Assembly: GCF_002218065.1 (NCBI RefSeq)
Contig: NZ_BDUB01000001.1
Coordinates: 4,187,118 to 4,251,117, forward strand
Length of the DNA stretch: 64,000 nucleotides
Source of the DNA: Nodularia sp. NIES-3585
Lineage (GTDB): Bacteria > Cyanobacteriota > Cyanobacteriia > Cyanobacteriales > Nostocaceae
Direction: 5' to 3'
Shown: positions 45,065-54,349 of the stretch, piece by piece
Layout of the letters: each line of letters begins with the position of its first letter
Position numbering within the stretch: the stretch's first letter is position 1
Made by a program: the position numbers and the translations under genes
Notes under the pieces: generated by a model
What the model was told of the DNA's origin: nothing
The model's database searches: none
The model's input: the letters and a program-made list of their open reading frames with translations, nothing else

Positions 45065-46240
45065 ATGCTAACCCATATTAAAGACTTAACCACAAAATTA
45101 GCTCCCCGTTTAATTGAAATTCGCCGCCATATCCACTCACACCCAGAACTTAGTGGTCAAGAATACCAAACATCTGCCTTTGTAGCTGGCGTGTTGTCTT
45201 CAAGTGGTCTTCATGTGCAAGAGGGAATTGGTAAAACTGGGGTGATTGGAGAATTGCCAAATAATTCCACAGATGAGCGTGTATTGGCAATTCGTACTGA
45301 TATGGATGCTTTGCCAATTCAAGAACGGACAAAGTTAGAATATGCTTCTCGTACAGAAGGTGTCATGCACGCTTGCGGTCACGATGTTCACACCACCGTT
45401 GGCTTAGGAACAGCAATGGTACTGTCCCAAATGGCAGAGGAATTGGGGGCTAAGGTACGGTTTTTATTTCAACCAGCTGAAGAAATTGCTCAAGGCGCAA
45501 GCTGGATGGTAAATGATGGGGCTATGGAAAATGTGTCAGCTGTATTAGGAGTTCATGTTTTCCCTTCTATACCCGCAGGATCTATTGGTGTGCGTTACGG
45601 CGCATTAACGGCTGCTGCTGACGATTTAGAGATTATCATTATCGGAGAATCTGGGCATGGGGCGCGTCCTCATGAAGCGATTGATGCCATCTGGATTGCT
45701 TCCCAAGTGATTACTTCATTGCAACAAGCCATTAGCCGCACACAAAATCCTTTGCGTCCTGTGGTGTTGAGTATAGGCAAGATTACTGGTGGTAGAGCGC
45801 CCAATGTGATTGCTGATCATGTACAGTTGTTGGGAACAGTGCGATCGCTCCATCCCGAAACCCGAAATCAACTCCCCAATTGGATTGAAAATATTGTGGC
45901 TAATGTCTGCCATTCTTTTGGGGCGCGTTATCAAGTTAATTATCGTCAAGGGGTGCCGAGTGTGCAGAATGATTATGCCATCACCCAATTATTACAATCA
46001 TCGGCTGAAGAAGCTTGGAGTAGCGATCGCGTCCAAGTCTTACCCGAACCTTCTCTAGGCGCTGAAGACTTCTCTGTGTATTTAGAACACGCCCCCGGTT
46101 CCATGTTTCGCTTAGGCGTAGGTTACAAAGATAGAATTATTAATCACCCATTACACCATCCTGAATTTGAAGTTGATGAATCTGCAATTATCACCGGGGT
46201 GGTGACTATGGCTTACACCGCTTATAAGTATTGTCAGTAA
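45065..46240 (+). CDS. M20-family amidohydrolase
   Basis: 391 residues. A two-zinc peptidase/amidohydrolase of the hippurate hydrolase/IAA-amino-acid hydrolase type. Visible: LIEIRRHIHSHPELSGQEYQT, the metal ligands in MHACGHDVHTT, the catalytic Glu pair in FQPAEEIAQGA, ligand His in LGVHVFPSIP, and GAEDFSVY near the end. It hydrolyses an N-acyl amino acid or peptide; the natural substrate is uncertain. Confidence 0.9.
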   Translation: MLTHIKDLTTKLAPRLIEIRRHIHSHPELSGQEYQTSAFVAGVLSSSGLHVQEGIGKTGVIGELPNNSTDERVLAIRTDMDALPIQERTKLEYASRTEGVMHACGHDVHTTVGLGTAMVLSQMAEELGAKVRFLFQPAEEIAQGASWMVNDGAMENVSAVLGVHVFPSIPAGSIGVRYGALTAAADDLEIIIIGESGHGARPHEAIDAIWIASQVITSLQQAISRTQNPLRPVVLSIGKITGGRAPNVIADHVQLLGTVRSLHPETRNQLPNWIENIVANVCHSFGARYQVNYRQGVPSVQNDYAITQLLQSSAEEAWSSDRVQVLPEPSLGAEDFSVYLEHAPGSMFRLGVGYKDRIINHPLHHPEFEVDESAIITGVVTMAYTAYKYCQ

Positions 46241-46458
46241 TACGGTAAATCCAACTTATCCTTGTACGGTTTACCCAATTTCTTTCAGGCTTTGCTGGGA
46301 TTAAATTACTTATCAGAGAGAAGAAATAAAGCAAATAAAACTTCGCTCTAGAAATTAGAGTTTCGATAATAGCTCAAATATCTGAAAACTCTAAATCCCT
46401 CTAAAACTTTGTGAGATGATTCAAAAGTGAATTAGACAGTTAAGGAGACAATTGAAAT

Positions 46459-46959
46459 ATGGCACTTATTCGTTGGGAACCATTCCGAGAAATGGAAATT
46501 CTGCGTCGTCAAATGGATCAACTCTTTTCTGAAATGACAGCAGATGAGCGTAGTAACTCAGATATTTCTCCAGCACCGAGAACAGCCTGGGTTCCTGCCG
46601 TTGAACTGTCTGATCATGGTTCTGATTTGCTGTTAAGAGCTGAAATCCCTGGCGTGGAAAGTAAAGACCTAGATGTTCAAGTGACTCAAGATGCAGTCTC
46701 AATTTCTGGTGAGCATCGTTACCAACAAAGCACAAAGTCTAATGGAAATATGCGTTCAGAATTCCGTTATGGCAAATTCCAAAGAATAATTCCTCTACCC
46801 AGTAAAATTCAGCATCAACAAGTTCAGGCAGACCTCAAAGATGGAATATTAACTCTCAGTTTACCTAAAATGGAACCAGAAAAAAATAAGGTATTCAAAG
46901 TAAATTTTGGTCAAACCCAAGCAGCCACTACATCTATAGAGTCTACTGATGGTAAATAA
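46459..46959 (+). CDS. hspA: Small heat shock protein (Hsp20/alpha-crystallin)
   Basis: 166 residues with a strong AAGGAGA ribosome-binding site. An N-terminal amphipathic arm (RWEPFREMEILRRQMDQLF) precedes the alpha-crystallin domain (AWVPAVELSDHGSDLLLRAE to DGILTLSLPK). An ATP-independent holdase that protects proteins and thylakoid membranes in heat stress. The C-terminal I/V-x-I/V is present as VFKV-type. No CIRCE element is seen upstream. Confidence 0.92.
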   Translation: MALIRWEPFREMEILRRQMDQLFSEMTADERSNSDISPAPRTAWVPAVELSDHGSDLLLRAEIPGVESKDLDVQVTQDAVSISGEHRYQQSTKSNGNMRSEFRYGKFQRIIPLPSKIQHQQVQADLKDGILTLSLPKMEPEKNKVFKVNFGQTQAATTSIESTDGK

Positions 46960-47008
46960 AACCAGGAATCACATTAGAAGCATCTGTATTGGCTAAGTTT
47001 TGACATCA

Positions 47009-47039
47009 AGCCCAGCTACATATATCGGCTGGGTTTTTT
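47009..47039 (+). terminator. Rho-independent terminator of hspA
   Basis: agcccagc and gctgggtt enclose an AT-rich loop and are followed by a run of six T (47034-47039), 50 nt after the hspA stop. Confidence 0.85.
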
Positions 47040-47048
47040 GTTGTTTAT

Positions 47049-47115
<67 letters not shown>

Positions 47116-47253
47116 ATAACCTTTTTGTGTTAAGTCAAGATTGTAAGCGCATAGCGCAGGCTACGCCAACAAAAATCAGATAGGAGTCCTATAGGTAAAA
47201 CCCACCTGTGTGGGTTTCACAACCTTTACTTGCAAGCGGCGGATGATGGCGAA

Positions 47254-48312
47254 TTACTCAACATTTGCTCCGGCTTTAGTACCTCCCAATTTTCCTTGAA
47301 TTCTGCTCTTAGCGGCTTTAAATTGTGTCGCCATTTGCTCAGTTTGTTCATTACTCAAATTATTGCGAATAGCAGCAAACATTGTGCTTTCTTCTTGACG
47401 AATATGATCCCCCACAATATCCATCAAATTTCTGACTCTATCTTTAAATTCAGCCGCAGAAGGATTAATAGCGCGGATTTCTTCTAACAGCCGTTTCATT
47501 TGAGCTTGTTCGTCATAAAGTTCTTGGGTATCAGCTTCACCATAGAAAGAACGTACTCTGGGGTAAACTACTTCCTCTTCAGCTTCAGCATGAGCTGTTA
47601 AATCTTTGTAGATTTGTCCAAAATACTCTTGAATCTTTTGTGGATTGTTGCTTTGTAGTAGTTCTGTAAACAGAATATTTACCTTATTGTGATCCATGCG
47701 AATCACATCCTGGATATTCATATCCTTTTTATCACTGGTTTGGGTAACAGCGCTACCTACTGCGCCACTAAAGGCAGCGATCGCATCTTGAACTCGTCCC
47801 CAAATCCCTTGATCTACATCTTGTCCAGTCAGTTCACGCACACCCAAAACTTCTAAAATACCTTTGAGTTGCTCTTGGTGAGCGCGGTTTTCAAAGTTAA
47901 CTGTATTTAAAGGGCTAATTGCCGCCATTACGTCAGCACCAACCTTTTGAGCAGCTTTGTGAATTGTCATACCAGACATAACTTGTTGATGCTTTAACAA
48001 TTCATGCTGAAATATTTTTTCATAAAAACTCAATTCAGAGCCTTGCATCAATTGGCAGATTTTGTCGGACATTTCTTGCACTATTTGTTCTGGTTGTTGT
48101 TGGATACCATACTGAACCATGACAGTTTCCAGAACGCCTTGATTTTTTTGGTCATCTTCCAGCATTTTGCGGATGCGATCAGATATTTCGGCATCAGTTG
48201 ATTCTCTTACAAACAATTGCTCGTTTTCGATGAGTAACTGTTGAATTAATTTCATATTTGCCAATTTTACGGCAATAGCATTTCTTTTTGTATCATCTAA
48301 TGTGCTTACCAT
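47254..48312 (-). CDS. Hemerythrin-domain protein
   Basis: 352 residues. The N-terminal ~185 residues are helical with no named domain; residues about 205-330 form a hemerythrin four-helix bundle with ligands in VIRMDHNKVNIL, the HxxxE of HAEAEEEVVYP and the HxxxE of GDHIRQEESTMF. It would bind a di-iron centre with O2, NO or oxidant and may work in sensing or detoxification. The C-terminus is Lys/Gly-rich. It stands alone. Confidence 0.88.
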   Translation of the reverse strand: MVSTLDDTKRNAIAVKLANMKLIQQLLIENEQLFVRESTDAEISDRIRKMLEDDQKNQGVLETVMVQYGIQQQPEQIVQEMSDKICQLMQGSELSFYEKIFQHELLKHQQVMSGMTIHKAAQKVGADVMAAISPLNTVNFENRAHQEQLKGILEVLGVRELTGQDVDQGIWGRVQDAIAAFSGAVGSAVTQTSDKKDMNIQDVIRMDHNKVNILFTELLQSNNPQKIQEYFGQIYKDLTAHAEAEEEVVYPRVRSFYGEADTQELYDEQAQMKRLLEEIRAINPSAAEFKDRVRNLMDIVGDHIRQEESTMFAAIRNNLSNEQTEQMATQFKAAKSRIQGKLGGTKAGANVE

Positions 48313-48576
48313 CTTCAGTTCTCCTCTGAAATCTCAAAAGTGTTCGTATTATTACTCTGTTTCAGAGTGACATACCATTTAGGTGAATTCCATCTTTCTT
48401 TTGAATGATCGCTTTCGGAACTCTAGATAGAATCTTGATTTATTTACCAACCATAAGTTTATGCTTCTACTTTGTGAAAGATTATTGTATAAACAAGACT
48501 CCATCGCCAGATAGATAAAAGTTTGAAAGAATTTTTCTAAATTGACTCAAGGACAATTAAATAAGAGTTGAAGTAA

Positions 48577-48861
48577 TATAGCCGTTCCTAATCACATGAG
48601 GTATATCATAGTCCCCTCCTCGCTTGCCTACGGTGTACACACAAATTAAGGTAACTTTGAACTCCGGGTTTTACCCCCCTTAATCCCCCCTTATAAAGGG
48701 GGGAAACCGGAAAATCTAGTCCCCTCCCCTTTGCAAGGGGAGGTTTAGGGTGGGGTAATTCGAGGACTGGTAGTGATTCGATAACTTGTGTGTACACCGT
48801 AGTCTCGCTTGCTCCGGAGGGGGTTGGGTTCTTCTACCTCACTCAACTGATAAACGCTATA
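48577..48861. repeat. Dispersed repeat interrupted by an insertion
   Basis: The outer ends tatagccgtt and aacgctata, with the cccctcctcgcttgc ... agggggttggg core, correspond to the repeat at 15116-15221. The core is split at its cgcttgc by the 48628-48803 element. The rest of the 48313-49046 gap is AT-rich and shows no gene. Confidence 0.65.
48628..48803. mobile_element. MITE-like element, 17-bp TIR, 9-bp target duplication
   Basis: Perfect 17-bp inverted ends ctacggtgtacacacaa / ttgtgtgtacaccgtag (48628-48644, 48786-48802). The 9-bp sequence CTCGCTTGC is duplicated on both sides (48619-48627, 48804-48812), inside an older repeat. It has no coding capacity; the interior has its own G/C-rich inverted stretches. 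Confidence 0.85.
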
Positions 48862-49046
48862 TGCCAGATAATCCTGGACTCAAAAAGCAGGCATTTAATT
48901 AATCGGGATAATTAGTATGGATGTTGAAAATAATGCTGTTAAAACATCTGAATTAGGTAATAAAAATAGAAATGGGCAAATTAATCTTGCCAATTCAAGC
49001 TGATATTCAACCAATTTCTTTTAGCTAAAAATTAGGATATTCAATA

Positions 49047-49595
49047 ATGGAAACTACAGGAACAGAGTCTAATTCTACACCGTTCCCAAATATCCCACCA
49101 ATTATTGAAAGTGACGACAGAGAATATCGGGATAGTGGTGTACCCAGTACGGTAGCGATCGCGGGACACCCCTTACACCCCCTGACGATGATTTTTCCCA
49201 TTGCGTTCTTAGCTGGTGCATTGGGAAGCGACTTCGGCTATTGGTTAACGCATGATTTTTTCTGGGCTAGAGCATCCCTATGGTTAATTGGACTGGGACT
49301 ACTAGGAGGTATTATCGCCGCCATCACCGGGATGAGCGACTTTTTAAGAATTGAACGTGTTCGCAAGCGCACCGCCGGCTGGACGCATTTAATTCTAAAT
49401 GTGGCGATTTTAGTCTTGACAGCCCTGAATTTGATTTTACGTCTAGGAAATCCTGAGTCACGAATATTACCGTGGGGATTCTTTCTGTCCCTAGTTGTGG
49501 GTACGCTAACTAGTATCACTGGCTGGTTTGGGGCTGAACTTTCCTATCGGCACAAAATTGGTGTAGTGGGTGCTGGTAGCAGAAGATATCCTTAA
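49047..49595 (+). CDS. DUF2231 membrane protein
   Basis: 182 residues. After a 30-residue soluble start comes AIAGHPLHPLTMIFPIAFLAGAL, the DUF2231 hallmark, then three more membrane segments. A His pair in GHPLHP and Asp/Trp residues near membrane edges are typical. Function unknown; sometimes linked to heme or redox proteins. It is monocistronic. Confidence 0.88.
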   Translation: METTGTESNSTPFPNIPPIIESDDREYRDSGVPSTVAIAGHPLHPLTMIFPIAFLAGALGSDFGYWLTHDFFWARASLWLIGLGLLGGIIAAITGMSDFLRIERVRKRTAGWTHLILNVAILVLTALNLILRLGNPESRILPWGFFLSLVVGTLTSITGWFGAELSYRHKIGVVGAGSRRYP

Positions 49596-49801
49596 AATTT
49601 GCTGTATAAATCAGGCTAAAATTTTCTTGAGTTTTCAGCCTGAAAAAAATGTCCCAAAATCGCCAACCCAACAAATAATATATGTTATCCTCTGTGAGCT
49701 TATCGTTATCGCGATGGGCTTTTACTTTAAGTACTAACTTGGCGAGAATAAACCTAACTATGTGAATTAATGTAAAAATATGGTAATTTAGCCCTTAATT
49801 C

Positions 49802-49836
49802 AGGACTAAAGTCCTGACTACAAACCTTTAATTATT
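49802..49836. repeat. Short dispersed repeat, second copy
   Basis: Same palindrome (aggactaaagtcct) and tail (actacaaacctttaat) as at 1515-1549. Confidence 0.6.
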
Positions 49837-49908
49837 GATGACTACTTACTTATACTGGACTTAGCTATCAATGGTTAAATGATTATGGATATGCAATATT
49901 TTGGTGTC

Positions 49909-50037
49909 TATAGGAATCCGATTTGATCATTGTAAAAATCTAAGTATATGTAGGGTGTGTTATGGCTTTAGCCTAACGCACCGTCTTTGTGGGTCTTGGT
50001 GCCGTACTCTCCTCGATAATCAAATATGAGTCCTATA
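49909..50037. repeat. Dispersed element, family B, copy 2 (129 bp)
   Basis: Ends TATAGGAATCCGATTTGATC and caaatatgagtcctata are imperfect inverted repeats. The whole is the reverse complement of 36545-36697 minus 24 bp. A TA dinucleotide at each end would fit insertion at TA, as for IS630/mariner-type elements. Confidence 0.75.
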
Positions 50038-50050
50038 CAAGCAATTGAAT

Positions 50051-50278
50051 ATGCAAAAAAGAGTTAAAGTTAAACCTAATTCCAAAGAGCAAAAAATTGA
50101 AGAACAAAATGATGGTAGTTGGACTATAAAATTAAAGTCTCCGCCAGTGGATGGTAAAGCTAATGAAGAGTTAATTAAACTATTAGCTAAAAAGTTTAAT
50201 GTGCCAAAAGCTCATGTGAGAATTAAATCTGGTTTATCATCTCGGCAAAAACTGATTGAAATTGACATAGATATTTAG
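50051..50278 (+). CDS. DUF167 (YggU) family protein
   Basis: 75 residues from ATG 50051 (the frame is open to TTG 50045). It shows the family pattern: [14 protein letters not shown], then the conserved [20 protein letters not shown] and [15 protein letters not shown] small alpha/beta protein of unknown function. Its promoter region has been replaced up to 13 nt from the start by a dispersed element. Confidence 0.9.
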   Translation: MQKRVKVKPNSKEQKIEEQNDGSWTIKLKSPPVDGKANEELIKLLAKKFNVPKAHVRIKSGLSSRQKLIEIDIDI

Positions 50279-50336
50279 ATTCTCAATTCTCATGTGTACT
50301 ATTTTAGCAAACAAATAGAAAATTATACACGAGTAT

Positions 50337-50963
50337 TTATTCGGCAAAATTTTTATCTTGTGTAATTCTAATATATCTAGGCTGAGATTTAACTCGTTCA
50401 ATCCAAGCTTGGATAGCGGGGAATTTTGACAAATCAAATCCACCTTCATCAGCCACATGAGTATAGGCAAACAAGGCAATATCAGCAATTGTATAACGCT
50501 CATTGACAAAAAAGTTGTGCGTCCTTAAATGATTTTCCATAACTTTTAGTGCTGCATAACCAGGATCGCGTTTTTGCTTGATCTCTGGACTGTATTCCTC
50601 AGCTTTACCTAAAATAGAGATCCAAAATCTTGATGTAGCAATAAAAGGTTCATGGCTATATTGTTCAAAAAACAACCATTGCAACACTTGCGCTCTTGAA
50701 AAGCGATCATATGGTAAAAATTCTGTGCCTTCACTCAAATACATTAATATAGCATTTGATTCTGCTAAATATTTCCCAGTATTAACTTCCAAAACTGGTA
50801 TTTTACCGTTGGGATTCTTACTAAAAAACTCTGGTGTGCGAGTCTCTCCTTTCAAAATATTCATGTCTATTCTCTCAAAGGGCATACCCATTTGTGTCAA
50901 TAAAAGTCGGATCTTATAACCATTGCCTGACGGTAAGAAATCATACAAACGTAGAGTTTTCAT
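50337..50963 (-). CDS. Glutathione S-transferase
   Basis: 208 residues from ATG 50963 (MKTLRLYDFLPSGNGYKIRLLL); the frame is open upstream but non-homologous. A thioredoxin-like N-terminal domain with the conserved cis-Pro (NGKIPVLEV) and ESNAILMYL glutathione site, and an all-helical C-terminal domain with TIADIALFAYTHVADEGGFDL. Ser14 (PSGNGYK) is the likely thiol-activating residue. It conjugates or reduces electrophiles; the substrate is unknown. Confidence 0.9.
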   Translation of the reverse strand: MKTLRLYDFLPSGNGYKIRLLLTQMGMPFERIDMNILKGETRTPEFFSKNPNGKIPVLEVNTGKYLAESNAILMYLSEGTEFLPYDRFSRAQVLQWLFFEQYSHEPFIATSRFWISILGKAEEYSPEIKQKRDPGYAALKVMENHLRTHNFFVNERYTIADIALFAYTHVADEGGFDLSKFPAIQAWIERVKSQPRYIRITQDKNFAE

Positions 50964-51177
50964 GTCAAAAAATATAATAATGAATGTTGAGGTCAGTGAG
51001 GGGCTAAAATACAATATATTACAAACTAAAGTTGGGAGAACAGGATAATTTTTATGTATTTTCAGTATATGCGTACAAGGGAACAATTTCGAGAAAATAA
51101 AAAATAAGAGAAACAATACTATTATTGATTCCTTGTGTTGAAAATTTTAGGTTTCTTCAGTATGAAAAAATCAGAGT

Positions 51178-51861
51178 ATGTGTGGAAGATTTAGTTTAAA
51201 TCAGTCATCAGCGGCGATCGCTAATTTTTTTCGTATAGATAAAATTCCAGATTTAGCTGCTGAATATAACATTGCACCTACGCAAAGGGTGGCAACAGTC
51301 CTAAATAATGCTGAAACTAACCAGCGGGAATTTCAGCAGTTACGTTGGGGGTTAATACCCTCCTGGGCAAAAGATCCACGAATTGGTGTGAAGCTAATCA
51401 ATGCCAGAGCAGAAACAGTTGCAGCAAAACCTGCATTTCGGTCAGCATTCAAGCAGCGACGCTGTTTAGTGCTAGCTGATGGTTTTTATGAGTGGAAACG
51501 ACAAAATGGTAAAAAACAGCCGTTTTATTTTCGGCTCTTAAATGGACAGCCCTTTGGCTTTGCGGGATTATGGGAAAAATGGCAACCTCTACAGGGAAGG
51601 CCTGACGATGAGGAAATCATATCTTGTACAATTTTAACAACGGCAGCTAATGAATTAGTCCAACCAATTCATGATCGGATGCCAGTCATTTTGGCTCCAC
51701 AAGATTACGATTTGTGGTTAAATCCCCAAATGCCAACAACAGAGCGACTACAGCAGTTATTGTGTCCATATCCCGCTCAAGTCATGACTGGTTACCCAGT
51801 TAGTAGCTTGGTGAACAACTCTCGACAGAATAGTTCTGAATGTATCATCCCTCTCAGTTAG
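51178..51861 (+). CDS. SOS response-associated peptidase YedK (HMCES type)
   Basis: 227 residues starting MCGRFSL, so Cys2 becomes the N-terminal catalytic residue after Met removal. Other conserved features: [25 protein letters not shown] with the active-site Glu, and IHDRMPVIL. The enzyme forms a protective DNA-protein crosslink at abasic sites in single-stranded DNA. The length is normal. It is not flanked by other SOS genes here. Confidence 0.94.
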   Translation: MCGRFSLNQSSAAIANFFRIDKIPDLAAEYNIAPTQRVATVLNNAETNQREFQQLRWGLIPSWAKDPRIGVKLINARAETVAAKPAFRSAFKQRRCLVLADGFYEWKRQNGKKQPFYFRLLNGQPFGFAGLWEKWQPLQGRPDDEEIISCTILTTAANELVQPIHDRMPVILAPQDYDLWLNPQMPTTERLQQLLCPYPAQVMTGYPVSSLVNNSRQNSSECIIPLS

Positions 51862-51907
51862 GAAAAATCACCTTCTGAGAATATCTTTTAAAGCCATAGA
51901 AACAAAT

Positions 51908-52429
51908 ATGCCAAGAACCCAAAAAAACGATAATTTTGTTGACAAGTCCTTTACAGTGATGGCGGATCTGATCCTGAAACTTCTGCCAGCCAACAAAAAA
52001 GCTAAAGAAGCATTCGTCTACTACCGAGATGGAATGTCAGCGCAAGCAGAAGGAGAATATGCCGAAGCTTTAGATTACTACGAAGAAGCCCTCACACTAG
52101 AGGAAGACACTAACGATCGCAGCTATATTCACTATAATATGGGGCTAATCTATGCCAGTAATGGTGACCACGATACAGCGTTAAAGATGTATCACCAAGC
52201 CATTGAAATGAATCCACGTTTACCCCAAGCCTTGAATAACATCGCCGTGATTTACCATTATCAAGGGGAAAAGGCTAAAGAAGCTGGGGATAATGACGCT
52301 GGTGAAGCACTGTTTGACCAAGCCGCAGATTATTGGATTAGAGCTATTCGCATGGCTCCCAATAATTACATTGAAGCCCAAAACTGGTTAAAAACAACTG
52401 GACGTATGCAAATTGACATATTCTTTTAA
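51908..52429 (+). CDS. ycf3: Photosystem I assembly protein Ycf3
   Basis: 173 residues. Three TPR motifs (for example [28 protein letters not shown] and [28 protein letters not shown], given in part) and the N-terminus [21 protein letters not shown] match cyanobacterial and chloroplast Ycf3. It helps PsaA/PsaB assemble at the thylakoid membrane. It is 46 nt after the YedK gene; cotranscription is possible. Confidence 0.95.
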   Translation: MPRTQKNDNFVDKSFTVMADLILKLLPANKKAKEAFVYYRDGMSAQAEGEYAEALDYYEEALTLEEDTNDRSYIHYNMGLIYASNGDHDTALKMYHQAIEMNPRLPQALNNIAVIYHYQGEKAKEAGDNDAGEALFDQAADYWIRAIRMAPNNYIEAQNWLKTTGRMQIDIFF

Positions 52430-52777
52430 ATATGCGTAGTGGACTGACAAGCCTAAAATGAGGCAAAAAATTGTCGGTTGGGTTGACCAAACCAAACCCA
52501 ACATCATTGGCAGCGTTGGGTTGCGCTGCGCTTAACCCAACCTACGTTTAATGTATGATTTGAAGCTTGTCACGCTAGTAGAGTGTGTGATGGATGTTAG
52601 TCTGACGCACCGAAAATCCAGGATGGTGCGTTGCGCTACGCGACAACACACCCTACAAAAAAGGATTTCGAGTTGTTTGATTATTTGTCTGTACACAGTA
52701 GCAGCGACGGAGGGGAGCAGGGTGGAGTTTTGTCCCCGAAATTGACCATAAGAAAGAAAATTAACTATTGAGTAACT
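52430..52777. other. Intergenic region ycf3 / gatC with hairpins
   Basis: 348 bp with no gene. Hairpins: gttgggtt/aacccaac (52515-52541) and acgcacc/ggtgcgt (52605-52631). Both belong to the dispersed 'accctac / cgcaacgcacc' repeat type seen around 12360 and 54310. The first may also end ycf3 transcription. Confidence 0.5.
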
Positions 52778-53071
52778 ATGATTGATCGCGAACAAGTTCA
52801 CAAAGTAGCTCTTCTGGCTCGTTTAGAATTAACTTCAGAAGAAGAGGAGCAATTTACTACCCAACTGGGAAGTATTCTGGATTATATCGAACAATTGAAT
52901 GAAGTTGATGTTAGTGATGTGCTGCCGACAACACGGGCAATTGATGTCAGTAATGTGACTCGAATAGATGAGTTACAACCATATCCTGAGCGAGAAGCCA
53001 TCCTGAATGGTGCGCCTGAACAAGAAGGTGAGTTTTTCAAAGTACCCAAAATCCTCAATAGCAATGATTAG
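52778..53071 (+). CDS. gatC: Asp-tRNA(Asn)/Glu-tRNA(Gln) amidotransferase subunit C
   Basis: 97 residues. GatC stabilises the GatA amidase in the GatCAB complex that makes Gln-tRNA(Gln). The family signature is complete: [38 protein letters not shown] (given in part) and [10 protein letters not shown], ending [11 protein letters not shown]. gatA and gatB are not in the window. Confidence 0.94.
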   Translation: MIDREQVHKVALLARLELTSEEEEQFTTQLGSILDYIEQLNEVDVSDVLPTTRAIDVSNVTRIDELQPYPEREAILNGAPEQEGEFFKVPKILNSND

Positions 53072-53175
53072 GGATATTTTCCGAAAAATGGGGCTTTATC
53101 GGCGCGGTGGTTCTGGTAAAAACCAGAGATAGCAAAATTTTTAGAGCCGTAGAAGTTTCAAAAAAGGAGAAATAT

Positions 53176-54147
53176 ATGGGTTTGGGAATCCTCAAAGATG
53201 GTCAGTGGGTATCAAGACGGGATCAAGAAGATGCACAAGGTAAATTTGTTCGCCCATCAACAACTTACCGTGATCAGATTACAGCAGATGGCTCTAGTGG
53301 TTTTAAGGCTGAACCGGGGCGCTATCATTTATATATTTCCTGGGCTTGTCCTTGGGCTTGTCGGACTGCAATTATTCGTCAATTAAAAGGACTAGAAGAT
53401 GTCATTGGGCTATCTGTAGTTGGGGCGGAAATTGACCAAAATAGTTGGGAATTCACTGATGAAGTCGGGGCTATTCCTGATTCGGTAAATGGTACTCAGT
53501 ATCTGTGGCAACTTTATCTGAAAGCTGATCCTAACTACAGTGGACGGGTAACAGTGCCAGTTTTATGGGATAAGCAAAAGGGGACAATTGTCAATAATGA
53601 ATCCCGCGAAATCATCCGGATGTTTGATACGCAATTCAATGCTTTTGCTCAAGAAGATATCAACTTTTATCCCGAAAATTTACAAAACCTAATTGATCAG
53701 ACGATTGATGCTATTTATCAACCGATCAATAATGGTGTATATCGGGCGGGATTTGCCACTTCTCAATCAGCTTATGATGAGGCGGTAACAGAGTTATTTG
53801 CAGCCCTTGATGACTGGGAAAATATATTAGGAAAACAGCGCTATCTCTGCGGGGATCAAGTTACTGAAGCTGACTGGTGTATGTTCACTACTTTGCTGCG
53901 TTTTGATGCTGTTTACTATGTGCATTTTAAATGCAACTTACGCCGAATGGTTGAGTATCCTAATTTGTGGAATTATCTCAAGGAACTCTATCAATTACCG
54001 GGTGTGAAGGAAACTTGTAATTTCGACCATATTAAACGGCACTATTACAGGAGTCATCCTAATGTTAACCCGACCCGGATTGTGCCGAAAGGCCCTGTGA
54101 TTGATTTTGATGCTCCTCATAACCGGGATGAAGTGGTGAAAAAATAG
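53176..54147 (+). CDS. Glutathionyl-hydroquinone reductase / ECM4-type GST
   Basis: 323 residues from ATG 53176, which has an AGGAG box 6 nt upstream (the frame is open to 53107). Xi-class GST: catalytic Cys in SWACPWACRT, partner motifs VPVLWDKQ and NNESREIIRMF, and a long helical C-terminal domain. Family members reduce glutathionyl-hydroquinones. The sequence has a second Cys right after the CPWA motif (CPWAC) where His is more usual. Confidence 0.9.
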   Translation: MGLGILKDGQWVSRRDQEDAQGKFVRPSTTYRDQITADGSSGFKAEPGRYHLYISWACPWACRTAIIRQLKGLEDVIGLSVVGAEIDQNSWEFTDEVGAIPDSVNGTQYLWQLYLKADPNYSGRVTVPVLWDKQKGTIVNNESREIIRMFDTQFNAFAQEDINFYPENLQNLIDQTIDAIYQPINNGVYRAGFATSQSAYDEAVTELFAALDDWENILGKQRYLCGDQVTEADWCMFTTLLRFDAVYYVHFKCNLRRMVEYPNLWNYLKELYQLPGVKETCNFDHIKRHYYRSHPNVNPTRIVPKGPVIDFDAPHNRDEVVKK

Positions 54148-54189
54148 CAGATTAAACCACAGATAGACACCTAGTACCGCAAGGCGGAA

Positions 54190-54217
54190 GTCAAAAGTCA
54201 AAAGTCAAAAGTCAAAA
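54190..54217. repeat. Heptanucleotide tandem repeat (gtcaaaa)4
   Basis: Four perfect 7-bp units followed by an extra a. The same unit occurs five times at 56645-56679, and both arrays are preceded by cggaa. Confidence 0.9.
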
Positions 54218-54349
54218 AGCTTATAAAATGGGCTTTTCATGGATTTTGAATGGTTTGTTTATTTACGCCGACTTGTACTAGGAATTATCTGTGTGTATCT
54301 GTGGTTAAAATTTATCCGGTGCGTTAGCTTGGGGCGTAGCACACCCTAC

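Larger units (their letters stand above)
49596..50050. other. Intergenic region with two dispersed repeats
   Basis: 455 bp without a gene. It contains the short palindromic repeat at 49802-49836 and the 129-bp family B element at 49909-50037, whose right end lies only 13 nt before the DUF167 start. Confidence 0.55.

Noticed and set aside
46241-46458. Search for a CIRCE element or other heat-shock operator before hspA
   Set aside because: No TTAGCACTC-N9-GAGTGCTAA pattern was found; only a short imperfect palindrome (ctctagaaattagag) is present.
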